From NCBI GenBank assembly GCA_004367505.1, contig SFCB01000098.1, positions 1 to 51,468 on the forward strand: a stretch of DNA of 51,468 nucleotides, given 5' to 3'. Each line of letters begins with the position of its first letter. Position 1 is the stretch's first letter. A model generated the notes under the pieces. That model ran no database searches. It saw only the letters and a list, made by a program, of their open reading frames with translations, and was not told where the DNA came from. This DNA is from Chloroflexi bacterium OHK40 (GTDB lineage Bacteria; Chloroflexota; Chloroflexia; Chloroflexales; Chloroflexaceae). Positions 17,341-25,510 of this stretch are shown here, piece after piece. The position numbers were made by a program, and so were the translations under genes.

Positions 17341-17970
17341 ATGAAGCTCAACGCGATTGAGAAAGCGCTGATGAACAACCCGGCGCGTGCGCTGCTCCAG
17401 CGGCAGTATGAGGCGCCCCTGCTTAAGCGGATGGGAGGAAGCTTGGAGGGCGCACGGGTGCTTGAGGTTGGCTGTGGGCGTGGGGTCGGTACGGACATCC
17501 TTTTTACCCACTTCGGCGCCCAGACAGTGTATGCCTTCGATCTCGACCCGGACATGGTGCAGCAGGCGCGCCGCCGTCTCCAGAGCTACCCGCCTGCGCG
17601 GCTCACCTTGACGGTAGGGAGCGTCACGCAGATCGCCGCGCCGTCTGCGGCGTTCGATGCGGTCGTTGATGTTGGCATCATCCATCACGTTCCAGACTGG
17701 CGCGCGGCCATCGCGGAGGTCTGCCGCGTCCTGCGCCCCGGCGGGCGGTTTTTCTTCGAGGAGGTCACCCGCCACGCGCTCAACCGCTGGGCCTACCGCA
17801 CGTTTTTAGACCACCCGCGCCAGGATCGCTTCAGCGGCACGGAGTTTCTTGCCGAACTCGAGCGTCACGGCTTGACGGTAGTCGATTCGGTTGAGCTGTT
17901 CTTTGGTGATTTCGTGGTCGGGGTTGCGCAGCGTGGTATCGCATCACCAGATGGTGCCGAGATGCCGTGA
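17341..17970 (+). CDS. Class I SAM-dependent methyltransferase
   Basis: 209 residues. Motif I VLEVGCGRGVGTDIL, acidic strand-2 residue in YAFDLDPDMV, motif post-I GSVTQIAAPSAAFDAVVDVG with the LPF-like block, and the post-motif RVLRPGGRFFFEEV. The fold is the UbiE/Methyltransf_11 type. It follows the TolB-like gene by 27 bases and is read on into the CmtR operon. Substrate unknown. A second, differently sequenced methyltransferase at 35806-36444 sits after the other ATPase operon, so methyltransferases recur beside these ATPases. Confidence 0.85.
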   Translation: MKLNAIEKALMNNPARALLQRQYEAPLLKRMGGSLEGARVLEVGCGRGVGTDILFTHFGAQTVYAFDLDPDMVQQARRRLQSYPPARLTLTVGSVTQIAAPSAAFDAVVDVGIIHHVPDWRAAIAEVCRVLRPGGRFFFEEVTRHALNRWAYRTFLDHPRQDRFSGTEFLAELERHGLTVVDSVELFFGDFVVGVAQRGIASPDGAEMP

Positions 17971-18010
17971 TAGCTGCAACAGATTGACAAGGTGCCGAGG
18001 TGACGTATAC

Positions 18011-18040
18011 TATATCATCATATCATTACTTGATGATATA
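18011..18040 (+). promoter_or_regulatory. Perfect 10-bp inverted repeat, putative CmtR operator
   Basis: Arms TATATCATCA (18011-18020) and TGATGATATA (18031-18040) are exact reverse complements with a 10-base spacer. The site ends 21 bases before the TTG start of the CmtR-like gene, where a repressor would cover the promoter. Confidence 0.72.
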
Positions 18041-18061
18041 AAACGAGAGCGGGAGCTACCC

Positions 18062-18412
18062 TTGACATCTTCAGCACAAGCGACCAGCCTGAAAGCAAAG
18101 CTGTTCCGCGGCATGGCCGACCCTTCGCGACTTGCCATCCTGGAGGCGTTGGCCGATAGCCCCTTGACCGTCAGTGAGATCGTGGAGGCGACTGGCTTGA
18201 GCCAGCCTAATGCCTCGAACCACCTCGGCTGTCTGCGCGACTGCGGGCTGGTGTCCTCCACACAACGTGGCCGCCACGTGACCTATCAGCTGAGCGATCC
18301 CCGTGTTGCCGCGACCCTCCAGCTTGCCGACGAGTTGCTTGCCGATATTGCGCGCGGCATCTACGCCTGCACACGCTATGGTGCAGCGGAAGCGGAAACG
18401 GAGCAGCGCTAA
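18062..18412 (+). CDS. CmtR-like ArsR-family metal sensor, first gene of lspA-ATPase operon
   Basis: About 116 residues from a TTG at 18062, preceded by GGGAG; the frame is open further upstream to 17891 but that part overlaps the methyltransferase and the operator. Recognition helix SQPNASNHLGCLRDCGLV, wing QRGRHVTYQLSD, and C-terminal YACTRY. The cysteines in HLGCLRDCG and YACTRY are CmtR-type Cd/Pb ligands. The lspA gene begins 2 bases after its stop, so the operon is cmtR-like, lspA, ATPase. The perfect inverted repeat upstream is the likely operator. Confidence 0.9.
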   Translation: MTSSAQATSLKAKLFRGMADPSRLAILEALADSPLTVSEIVEATGLSQPNASNHLGCLRDCGLVSSTQRGRHVTYQLSDPRVAATLQLADELLADIARGIYACTRYGAAEAETEQR

Positions 18413-18414
18413 CC

Positions 18415-18951
18415 ATGCGGGTAGGCAAACAGCTTGTGGTGTTACTGGTATCAGCCGCGGGGGCGGTACTCCTCGATGCGCTGACCAAGGGCTGGGCCGA
18501 GCGCAGCCTTGAACTCTATCAACCGGTGCCCATCGTCGGCGCATTTGCCCGCTTGACGCTCAGCTATAACACCGGTGTCGCGTTCAGTCTCTTCACCAAC
18601 AGTGGGCCGCTTCCAGCCATCCTCTCCGGCGGCATAATCCTCGGTTTCATGATCTGGATAAGTCATGCAATCACAAGAGGAGCACTTTCAACCCGGCTCA
18701 CACTACCACTGGGGCTTATCCTCGGGGGTGGGCTTGGAAACTTTATCGACCGCTTGCCCGACGGCCGGGTGACGGACTTTCTCGACGTTGGGCTCGGTGC
18801 GTCCCGCTGGCCCACGTTCAACCTGGCCGATATATTCCTCAACATCGCCGTTGCAACAATCCTCATCACACTGGTCCGCAGGCCAGATGTGGCCCAGCGT
18901 GACCAGGACTATCACCCGAGGAAGAACGATGGCACCCATGCAAACCCTTGA
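18415..18951 (+). CDS. lspA: Signal peptidase II (LspA) inside a metal operon
   Basis: 178 residues, four hydrophobic helices. Catalytic aspartates: NFIDRLPDGRVTDFLDVG and the second in WPTFNLADIFLNIAV; the YNTGVAFSLF motif is also present. The enzyme removes signal peptides from lipoproteins at the membrane. Its place between a CmtR-like sensor (2 bases) and the ATPase (23-base overlap) parallels the pbrC gene of lead-resistance operons, a signal peptidase homologue next to a P-type ATPase. It may be a second, metal-linked copy; the housekeeping lspA would be elsewhere. The C-terminal 15 residues are charged. Confidence 0.95.
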   Translation: MRVGKQLVVLLVSAAGAVLLDALTKGWAERSLELYQPVPIVGAFARLTLSYNTGVAFSLFTNSGPLPAILSGGIILGFMIWISHAITRGALSTRLTLPLGLILGGGLGNFIDRLPDGRVTDFLDVGLGASRWPTFNLADIFLNIAVATILITLVRRPDVAQRDQDYHPRKNDGTHANP

Positions 18952-21304
18952 GCTCCCTATCGCTGGCATGGACTGTACGGAGTGCGTGCAGCATGTCCAG
19001 CACGCGATCGCCGCCCTCCCCGGCGTGCAATCCGTCAACGTGCTGCTCGCGGCGGAGAAGGCGGTTGTTCAGCTCGACCCGGCTCAAGTGAACCAGGATG
19101 CGCTGCGTGCGGCTGTTGAGCGTGCGGGCTACCGCGTCCCTGAGGCTCGTGTCGCTGGGCCGCAGACGGTCGAGGTGCCGGTGCACGGCATGGACTGCGC
19201 GGAGTGTGCTGGTCATGTTCAGCACGCGATTGCGGCCCTGCCTGGTGTGCAGTCGGTCAAGGTCTTGCTCTCGGCGGAAAAAGCGGTTGTGACACTCGAT
19301 CCTGCCCAGGTGAGCATGACCGCTATTCGCCGTGCCGTCGAAGGCGCCGGCTACCACGTCCCCGCAGCGGCGGCCGACATTGCCCCACCGGCGGCCGCAC
19401 AGGGCTTCAACCGCCAGATCCTCACACTCTTTGGGCTGGTCTTCGGCGCCGTCCTGTTCATTGTGGTGATCGGCGAGGGGCTCGGCCTCTTCGAGTCACT
19501 GACCGAGCGCGTGCCGCTACCCATCGGGGCGGCGATTGTGCTCCTCGCCGGATGGCCCATCTTTCGCAATGTGGTCCGCGCAACGCTAAAGCGCCAGGTG
19601 ATCGCCCATACGCTCATGAGCCTGGGCGCCCTCGCCGCGCTCGCCGTCGGCCAGTGGGCCACCGCCGTCGTGGTCGTCTTCTTCATGCGCGTTGGTGAGT
19701 ACGCGGAGCGCTTCACCACCGAGCGCGCCCGCCGGGCCGTGAAGAACTTGACGGCGTTGGTGCCAAAGACCGCCCACGTCGAGCGTGACGGAGCCGAGAT
19801 CGAGGTGCCAGTCGCGGCTGTGGGAGTAGGTGACATTGTGATCGTCCGACCGGGCGAGCAGATCCCGATCGATGGCGAGGTCATCGGCGGCCAGGCCACG
19901 GTCAACCAGGCGGCGATCACCGGTGAGTCCATGCCGGTCGAGGTCGGGGCCGGCGGCCGGGTCTTTGCCGCAACGCTCGCCCAACTCGGCAGCCTGCGGG
20001 TGCGGGCGACCCACGTCGGTGCTGACACAACCTTTGGCAAGGTAATCAAACTGGTGGAGGAGGCGGAAGCCCACCGGGCCGATGTGCAGCGGATCGCCGA
20101 CACCTTCTCCGCCTACTACCTGCCGGTCGTCGCCGGTATTGCAACGCTGACCTTCCTGCTCCGCCGTGATCCGCTCGCGACCGCAGCAGTGATGGTGGTG
20201 GCCTGCTCGTGCTCGTTCGCGCTGGCCACGCCGATCGCCATGCTGGCCTCCATCGGCGCCGCCGCCAAACGCGGGCTGATGATCAAGGGCGGCAAGTATA
20301 TCGAGGTGCTGGCCAAGGCCGATGTGCTGCTCGTCGACAAGACCGGGACGCTGACCTTGGGCCGTCCGCAGCTCACCGACGTGGTCGTGCTGAACGGACT
20401 GCCCGCCGATGCGGTGCTGGCTGACGCTGCTGCGGCCGAGCGGTATTCCGAGCACCCCCTGGCTGAGGCGGTGCGTGTCGCGGCGCGCGAGCGTGGGCTG
20501 GCTGTGGCCGAGCCTGAGCACTTCGAGGCGATCCCCGGCCAAGGAGTTCGAGCACAGGTCGATGGTGCCACGGTGGCTGTTGGAAGTCGGCGGCTTATCC
20601 CGGCTGGGATGAACGTCCCGGCGGCAGCGGAGCTGGAGACGCAGGGCAAGACACTGCTCTTCGTGGAGCGCGACGGAGCGCTCATCGCGGTTCTTGGCGC
20701 CGCCGACACGGTTCGTTCTGAGATACCCGCAGCGCTCCAAGAGGTGCGAGCACTCGGTGTACAGCGCATCGAGGTGCTGACCGGCGACAACGAGCGGACG
20801 GCGGCCGCGCTGGCTGAGCGCCTCGGAGTTGCCTACCGCGCGAACCTGCTGCCGGAGGACAAGATCGCGGCGGTCAAGGCGTACCAGGCCCAGGGACATA
20901 CCGTTGTGATGGTCGGCGACGGTGTTAATGATGCGCCCGCGCTGGCCCAGGCCAACATCGGCATTGCGATGGGCGCGGCGGGAACCGATGTGGCACTGGA
21001 GGCGGCGCATATCGCGCTGATGCGCGAGGACTGGACCCTGGTGCCGGAAGCGCTACGCATCGCCAGACGCACCATGCGGGTCGTCAAGACCAACATTGGA
21101 TTTACCGCCGTGTACAACCTCGTCGGACTTGCGCTGGCCGCCTTCGGCTTTCTCCCGCCGATCTTTGCGGCGGCGGCGCAGTCGCTGCCGGATCTCGGCA
21201 TCCTCGCCAACTCGTCACGTCTCCTGCGTGCTCCCGCCGCACCGCCAGCGGCCGTACCACCAGGAGCACCGCCGGTCGCAGTCCAGCAGGTGGCTGGTGA
21301 TTGA
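18929..21304 (+). CDS. Heavy-metal P1B-type ATPase with two HMA domains and CSC motif
   Basis: About 791 residues from the ATG at 18929, which has GAGGAA upstream and overlaps lspA by 23 bases. Two HMA domains: IAGMDCTECVQHVQHAI near residue 15 and VHGMDCAECAGHVQHAI near 85. Then membrane helices, actuator AAITGESMPVEVGAGG, the metal-site helix VVACSCSFALATPIAM, DKTGTLTLGRP, SEHPLAEAV, GDGVNDAPALAQ, and a final helix with LPDLGILANSSRLL. GMDCxxC HMA motifs and the Asp in the last helix point to Zn/Cd/Pb, but the CSC in place of CPC is odd. The CmtR-like sensor and lspA suggest lead or cadmium. C-terminus is Ala/Pro-rich. Confidence 0.94.
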   Translation: MAPMQTLELPIAGMDCTECVQHVQHAIAALPGVQSVNVLLAAEKAVVQLDPAQVNQDALRAAVERAGYRVPEARVAGPQTVEVPVHGMDCAECAGHVQHAIAALPGVQSVKVLLSAEKAVVTLDPAQVSMTAIRRAVEGAGYHVPAAAADIAPPAAAQGFNRQILTLFGLVFGAVLFIVVIGEGLGLFESLTERVPLPIGAAIVLLAGWPIFRNVVRATLKRQVIAHTLMSLGALAALAVGQWATAVVVVFFMRVGEYAERFTTERARRAVKNLTALVPKTAHVERDGAEIEVPVAAVGVGDIVIVRPGEQIPIDGEVIGGQATVNQAAITGESMPVEVGAGGRVFAATLAQLGSLRVRATHVGADTTFGKVIKLVEEAEAHRADVQRIADTFSAYYLPVVAGIATLTFLLRRDPLATAAVMVVACSCSFALATPIAMLASIGAAAKRGLMIKGGKYIEVLAKADVLLVDKTGTLTLGRPQLTDVVVLNGLPADAVLADAAAAERYSEHPLAEAVRVAARERGLAVAEPEHFEAIPGQGVRAQVDGATVAVGSRRLIPAGMNVPAAAELETQGKTLLFVERDGALIAVLGAADTVRSEIPAALQEVRALGVQRIEVLTGDNERTAAALAERLGVAYRANLLPEDKIAAVKAYQAQGHTVVMVGDGVNDAPALAQANIGIAMGAAGTDVALEAAHIALMREDWTLVPEALRIARRTMRVVKTNIGFTAVYNLVGLALAAFGFLPPIFAAAAQSLPDLGILANSSRLLRAPAAPPAAVPPGAPPVAVQQVAGD
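19904..19998 (+). repeat. 95-bp segment identical to part of the second CSC ATPase gene
   Basis: Identical base for base to 34110-34204, including wobble positions, while the neighbouring sequence differs at many codons. It covers the actuator-domain region (the TGES motif). It looks like a gene-conversion tract. Confidence 0.85.
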
Positions 21305-21586
21305 CGCCTAACCAGCGGGAGCCGCACGAAGGCGTCGTAGGATATCCGGGCGCAAACGATGACTTGGTATCACCCAACGGGGCAAGGGCGGTTTCATCAC
21401 ACATGATGGAGGCGCCTGCACCCTCGTCTGGGTTGTAGCGTCCTTAATCGAGGGTCGCCTAAGACGCCTGGTAGTGTACCCTGTCCCTCGTGCGACAGCG
21501 CCATCGTTCATAGGAACATAATCCGTCATCCCACTACGCTGAGATGTGATTGGTGAAATAAGAGTGAGGAACAGGGAGTGAGCACG
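21305..21586 (+). other. Intergenic region, no supported gene
   Basis: About 280 bases between the ATPase and the CDF-type gene. A minus-strand frame of about 126 codons crosses it but looks random in composition (many Arg, Pro). GGGAG lies before the ATG at 21587. No clear terminator hairpin seen. Confidence 0.4.
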
Positions 21587-22402
21587 ATGACAGACCGACC
21601 ACTGGAGCGTATGACCTTCACGGTGCCGCAAATGGATTGTGCTGCCGAGGAGCAACTGGTACGCATGAAACTGGCCGATCAGGAGCATGTGAAGCGGCTG
21701 GTCTTCGACCTGTCAGGCCGCACCGTCGCCGTGACCCACGCGGGCGACAGCACCGCGATCGAGCGGGCGATGCGCGAATTAAACCTCGGCGCTTCGCTGG
21801 CCGGACGAGAAGCCGTAGATGCCGATGATGTTGAGCTTGACGCGAACGACGCCCAGCAGCGCAAGCTACTGATCATCGTGTTGCTGATCAACGCCAGCTT
21901 GTTCCTGCTCGAACTGATCGCCGGTTTTCTAGCGAACTCGATGGGCCTGGTGGCCGACAGTCTTGATATGCTGGCCGACGCCCTGGTGTACGGCCTGAGC
22001 CTCTACGCCGTAGGCAAGGCCGTTGCTCAGAAGAAGCGTGTTGCCCGCATCAGTGGCTATTTCCAGCTGCTCCTGGCAGTCTTTGGCATCTTCGAGGTGC
22101 TGCGGCGCTTCTTCGGTGCCGGCGATGAGGCCAACTTCACACTGATGATCACGATCTCGCTGATTGCGTTGGCGGGCAATGTCGCCTCGCTCCTCGTGCT
22201 GCGTCGTACGCAAAGCCAGGACGCCAATATCAAGGCGAGCCAGATCTTCACCTCGAACGATGTTCTGATCAACATCGGCGTAATTGTCGCCGGTGTCATG
22301 GTCTTCGTCACTGGCTCCAATCTCCCCGATTTGGTCGTGGGGGCAGCCGTGTTCTTCCTGGTAGCCTCGGGCGCCTTCCGCATTTTGCAGCTTGCAAAGT
22401 GA
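21587..22402 (+). CDS. CDF-family cation transporter with degenerate N-terminal HMA-like domain
   Basis: About 271 residues from the ATG at 21587 (GGGAG 8 bases before); a GTG at 21578 is an alternative. Residues 1-75 form an HMA-like fold in which the usual CxxC is replaced: QMDCAAEEQLVRMKL keeps one cysteine followed by two acids. The rest is a CDF transporter: NASLFLLELIAGFLANSMG, then ADSLDMLADALVYGLSLYAV, and TSNDVLINIGVIVAGVMV. The two ADSLD/SNDV segments hold the site-A aspartates. These proteins export Zn, Cd or related ions by proton exchange. The HMA-like N-terminus with two acids after the cysteine is a recurring but uncharacterised variant. It has no long C-terminal cytoplasmic domain. 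Confidence 0.87.
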   Translation: MTDRPLERMTFTVPQMDCAAEEQLVRMKLADQEHVKRLVFDLSGRTVAVTHAGDSTAIERAMRELNLGASLAGREAVDADDVELDANDAQQRKLLIIVLLINASLFLLELIAGFLANSMGLVADSLDMLADALVYGLSLYAVGKAVAQKKRVARISGYFQLLLAVFGIFEVLRRFFGAGDEANFTLMITISLIALAGNVASLLVLRRTQSQDANIKASQIFTSNDVLINIGVIVAGVMVFVTGSNLPDLVVGAAVFFLVASGAFRILQLAK

Positions 22403-22482
22403 AGTCGGCTCACGTGCCACCCACGTCGCCTTGCCCTGCTTTCCGCTCAGTCATCATCCGCATAATGCCGCTCACACCGGCC

Positions 22483-23097
22483 TTATGCCGCAGGCGACCG
22501 GACTGACGTCACGATGCGTGGGAAGAATCGGCCGGTGCGACGCATATAGGTCCGGTACTCGTCGCCGAACGTCTCGATCAGCCGGGCCTCCTCGCGAGGC
22601 GTGCGCCAGAGGAGCACCGCCAGGGGGATGAGCATGCCGACGCCGAGCGTCCAGAGGGCGGTGAGCAAGGTTAGCGAGATACAGAGGAGGATACCCACAC
22701 TGTAGAGTGGGTGGCGCACCCAACGGTAGGGGCCATGAGTGATCAGCTGATGCCCCTCGCGCGTTGCGTGGCTGGGCGAGATGTTCGTGCCGATGCTGCG
22801 GAGTGCCCAGGTCGCGAGCGGGATGGCGATGATCATACCGGCGGCGCCGAGCCAGCGCGTCCAGGAGGGCAGATAGAGGCGCGCCCACGCGACCCACACT
22901 GGGTTGATCAGGTAGCCCAGCAGCGGCAGCAGGACGACCAGGCTGAGCAGACGCAGCACCACCACAAGCCGCAGGCCGTTCTCGCCTTGCAGCGCGCCGC
23001 CAACCCGGTCGGCACGGCGTCGAAACGTCGCGCTGATCCCGAAGACGAGGCTCAGAATGCCCAGCGTTAGGCCGCGGTAGACCAGCGCTTCGTTCAT
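22483..23097 (-). CDS. CzcN-like isoprenylcysteine-methyltransferase-family membrane protein, second copy
   Basis: 204 residues, about five helices. C-terminal ICMT signature: ITHGPYRWVRHPLYSVGIL, REEARLIETFGDEYRTYM and TGRFFPR. Similar in plan to the copy at 6052-6723 but clearly divergent. A perfect DtxR-type box lies 20 bases upstream of the start (23118-23133), so it is likely under the nearby DtxR-family regulator. It is the last gene of the minus-strand stretch with the ZIP transporter and oxidase but with its own promoter. Substrate unknown. Confidence 0.83.
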   Translation of the reverse strand: MNEALVYRGLTLGILSLVFGISATFRRRADRVGGALQGENGLRLVVVLRLLSLVVLLPLLGYLINPVWVAWARLYLPSWTRWLGAAGMIIAIPLATWALRSIGTNISPSHATREGHQLITHGPYRWVRHPLYSVGILLCISLTLLTALWTLGVGMLIPLAVLLWRTPREEARLIETFGDEYRTYMRRTGRFFPRIVTSVRSPAA

Positions 23098-23117
23098 TAC
23101 CCCCTCCTTATTCGGTA

Positions 23118-23133
23118 TTTAGGCATTCCTAAA
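23118..23133 (-). promoter_or_regulatory. DtxR-type operator box ahead of the CzcN-like gene
   Basis: TTTAGGCATTCCTAAA, perfect 6-base arms around a 4-base centre. It resembles the boxes at 26256-26273 and 26829-26846. Confidence 0.75.
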
Positions 23134-23186
23134 ACAAGTGTCGAGAAAAGGGCGGCTGAGCGAGGGCCCAGCCGCCCAAAACGAGC

Positions 23187-24395
23187 CTACGCAGCGACCA
23201 GCAGCGCGGTCGCGTACATGATGAGTATGCCAGCCGCCAGCCCGCCGAAGGTGGCCGGCGAGAGCAGTGGCGCCCCCTCCTCGCGGCTCTGGCGCACGAT
23301 CAGCCGGCCCACCTCGTAGACCACCTGGGCAATCGCGCCCGCCCCCAGCGCCAGGAACACCGCCGCCAGCAGCGCGTTGTAGATGAAGCCGCCGATCCAG
23401 ACGCCGAGCACCGCCGGAAGTCCGGCCAGGGCCGCCAGCAGCACGAAGTGCCACCAGGCCGGCCGTTCGCGCGCGATGGGTGCGGCGATGCCGATGCCCT
23501 CAGTGATGTTGTGCAGCGTGAAGCCGATCACCAGGAAGGTCCCCAGGGCTGCCTCGCCCAATGCGAAGGCCGCGCCGATCGCCAGCCCCTCGCCAAGGTT
23601 GTGCAGCCCGATGCCGAAGGCAATTCGGTAGGCCACGCCGAGCTTCGAGGCATCGCGACCCTTGCCCGCTCCGCCAACGGCGAGCAACGCGCCGAAAGCC
23701 AGCAGCGCCACCAGGAAGACCAGCGGCGCCCCGCCAAATACTCCTGGCGTGGTTGCAATCAGCTCCAGCGCTTCGGCCATTGTGTCGAAGAGCAGGAAGA
23801 TCAGCAGACCCACTGTCAGGCTAAGCACGGCCTGCATCCCGCCACGGCCGAGGCGGCGCAGAAACGGGTACCAGAGCAGGCCCAGGCCCACCGGGATGAA
23901 GCCGACGTAGATGCCGAGTAAGGCGTACTGCCCGAAGGTCGCGGCGGTGGGCTGTGGGCTGCGCGTGGCGACCGCCACCTCGCCCTCGAAGGTCACGCCG
24001 TTGCTGGAAATCAGTACCACATGATGCGGCTCGTCCTGCACCCAGGGGTAGGGGATGGCAATCGTCGCCCGTCCAAGGCGCGGGATCTCCGGGCCGGGGC
24101 TGATCGCAAAGTCCCAGTAGTTGTCGTCCACCAGCACCTGAGCCACCGTTACTGGGTCAGCGCCGCCGTTCGTCACTTCCACAACCATCTGGTCGACAGC
24201 GGGCAAACTGATGCGGTCGACGGTTAATTCCTCGATCGGTGGGGCCGTGCGGTTGCCCAGCCCCGCGCCAGTGACGACGAGCATGGCGATCAGCCCGCCC
24301 AGGAGCAGCAGGGGAATCAGCGCCAGTAGCACAGCACCGGCGCCCATCGTAGGGGCCTTCGGCTGGTCGCCGGCTGGTGTAGTTACGCGTGCCAT
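23187..24395 (-). CDS. ZIP-family metal transporter with an N-terminal extracytoplasmic domain
   Basis: 402 residues. An N-terminal helix (AVLLALIPLLLLGGLIAMLV) is followed by about 110 residues with a beta-rich, Ig-like look (VDQMVVEVTNGGADPVTV), then eight predicted helices. The metal site is in HNLGEGLAIGAAFALGE and the following HNITEGIGIAAPIARERP. Family knowledge: ZIP proteins move Zn, Fe or Mn into the cytoplasm. The beta domain before the first transporter helix is not part of the standard ZIP fold. It follows the multicopper oxidase by 10 bases and is in one operon with a DtxR regulator, so Fe or Mn uptake is the best guess. Confidence 0.9.
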   Translation of the reverse strand: MARVTTPAGDQPKAPTMGAGAVLLALIPLLLLGGLIAMLVVTGAGLGNRTAPPIEELTVDRISLPAVDQMVVEVTNGGADPVTVAQVLVDDNYWDFAISPGPEIPRLGRATIAIPYPWVQDEPHHVVLISSNGVTFEGEVAVATRSPQPTAATFGQYALLGIYVGFIPVGLGLLWYPFLRRLGRGGMQAVLSLTVGLLIFLLFDTMAEALELIATTPGVFGGAPLVFLVALLAFGALLAVGGAGKGRDASKLGVAYRIAFGIGLHNLGEGLAIGAAFALGEAALGTFLVIGFTLHNITEGIGIAAPIARERPAWWHFVLLAALAGLPAVLGVWIGGFIYNALLAAVFLALGAGAIAQVVYEVGRLIVRQSREEGAPLLSPATFGGLAAGILIMYATALLVAA

Positions 24396-24405
24396 AGTGA
24401 CGTTC

Positions 24406-25500
24406 CTATGTGAGTTGGCAGATGCCGAGCCGTGCGGCAGTCTCGAAGGGCGCCGAGGCGACGCCGTCTTCGGTTACCTCGAAGATGCCCATCCAGCCCA
24501 GGCCGTTGAACTCGCTCTGGTGGGCGTGGAACATGAACTGACCCGGTCGGTCGTAGGTGAACTCGAGGATGTGGCGCTCGGCCTGGCCCATGGTGATCAC
24601 GTCGGTGAACTCGCTCGGCTCAAGCCCGGTGCCGGTGCGGTACACATTGAACAGGTTGGCGTGGAGGTGAAACGAATTGATGGGATCGAACTCGGTGAAG
24701 TTGCTCAGGTAGATCCGCACGAGCTCGCCGACCTTGAGCGGGATGGGGTGCTTGGTGAAGTGGAAGCCCACGCTGTTGACGGCGTAGATCTCGTTGGCGC
24801 CGTCGAAGTTGGTGTCGAAGGCGTTCATCACCATTATCAGCTCGCGCGCCGGCGGTCGCGGCGTCTTGGGGTCGATGATAAACGTCCCGTAGAGGCCCTT
24901 GTGGATGTGGCGCATAAACGGCGGCACGTGGCAGTGGTAGACGTGCAAGCCGAAGGGCGCCGCGTCGAACTCATAGACCGTCTGCTCGCCCGGTGCCACC
25001 GGCGTCACACCGTCCATCTCGGCGGCGTGGAAGCCGTGGAAGTGGATCGAGTGGGGGTGAGTCGAGCCGTTGGTGAAGGTGACGCGCACCCGGTCGCCCT
25101 CGGTACAGCGGATGGTGGGGCCGGGCACGCGGCCGTTGTAGGTCCAGGCGGGGAAGCTGATGCCAGGTGCAATCTCGATCACTTTATCGGCGGCGTAGAC
25201 TGTGTACTCGCGCAGGGTCTGGCCGCTAGGCAGCGTGCTCACCGTGCCGTAGTCGAAATCGGTGAGCATCGCCATCGGGTCGAAGCCGTTAGCTGCCGGG
25301 TCCACATCGCCCTGGAGCATGTTTCCAAGGTTGGTCGTCGTGCCCCCGTGATCCATGCCCGGCATTGCGCCCGAAGCTGGCGCGGGGGGTGCGGCTACTT
25401 GCGGGCGAGCCGCTGCGGCGCAGCCAGCCAGCCCAAGGGCGCCGAGGCTGCCGATGCCGCCAAGAAGCGCTCGGCGCGTGAGAGAGGTGCGATCTGCCAT
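24406..25500 (-). CDS. Two-domain multicopper oxidase, Tat lipoprotein
   Basis: 364 residues from the ATG at 25500. A twin-arginine lipoprotein signal (SLTRRALLGGIGSLGAL, then LAGC) is followed by a short Met/His-rich stretch (GAMPGMDHGG). Domain 1 has copper-ligand patterns HSIHFHGF and HVYHCHVPPFMRHIH with the type 1 cysteine. Domain 2 has NSFHLHANL and FMFHAHQSEFNGLGWMG, where the equivalent cysteine is absent. This is the arrangement of two-domain laccases with type 1 copper only in domain 1, related in layout to NirK. Oxidation of Fe(II), Mn(II), Cu(I) or phenols is possible; a NirK role is not excluded. Neighbours DtxR (11 bases upstream) and ZIP favour a metal substrate. Confidence 0.9.
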   Translation of the reverse strand: MADRTSLTRRALLGGIGSLGALGLAGCAAAARPQVAAPPAPASGAMPGMDHGGTTTNLGNMLQGDVDPAANGFDPMAMLTDFDYGTVSTLPSGQTLREYTVYAADKVIEIAPGISFPAWTYNGRVPGPTIRCTEGDRVRVTFTNGSTHPHSIHFHGFHAAEMDGVTPVAPGEQTVYEFDAAPFGLHVYHCHVPPFMRHIHKGLYGTFIIDPKTPRPPARELIMVMNAFDTNFDGANEIYAVNSVGFHFTKHPIPLKVGELVRIYLSNFTEFDPINSFHLHANLFNVYRTGTGLEPSEFTDVITMGQAERHILEFTYDRPGQFMFHAHQSEFNGLGWMGIFEVTEDGVASAPFETAARLGICQLT

Positions 25501-25510
25501 CTGAGTTTCC

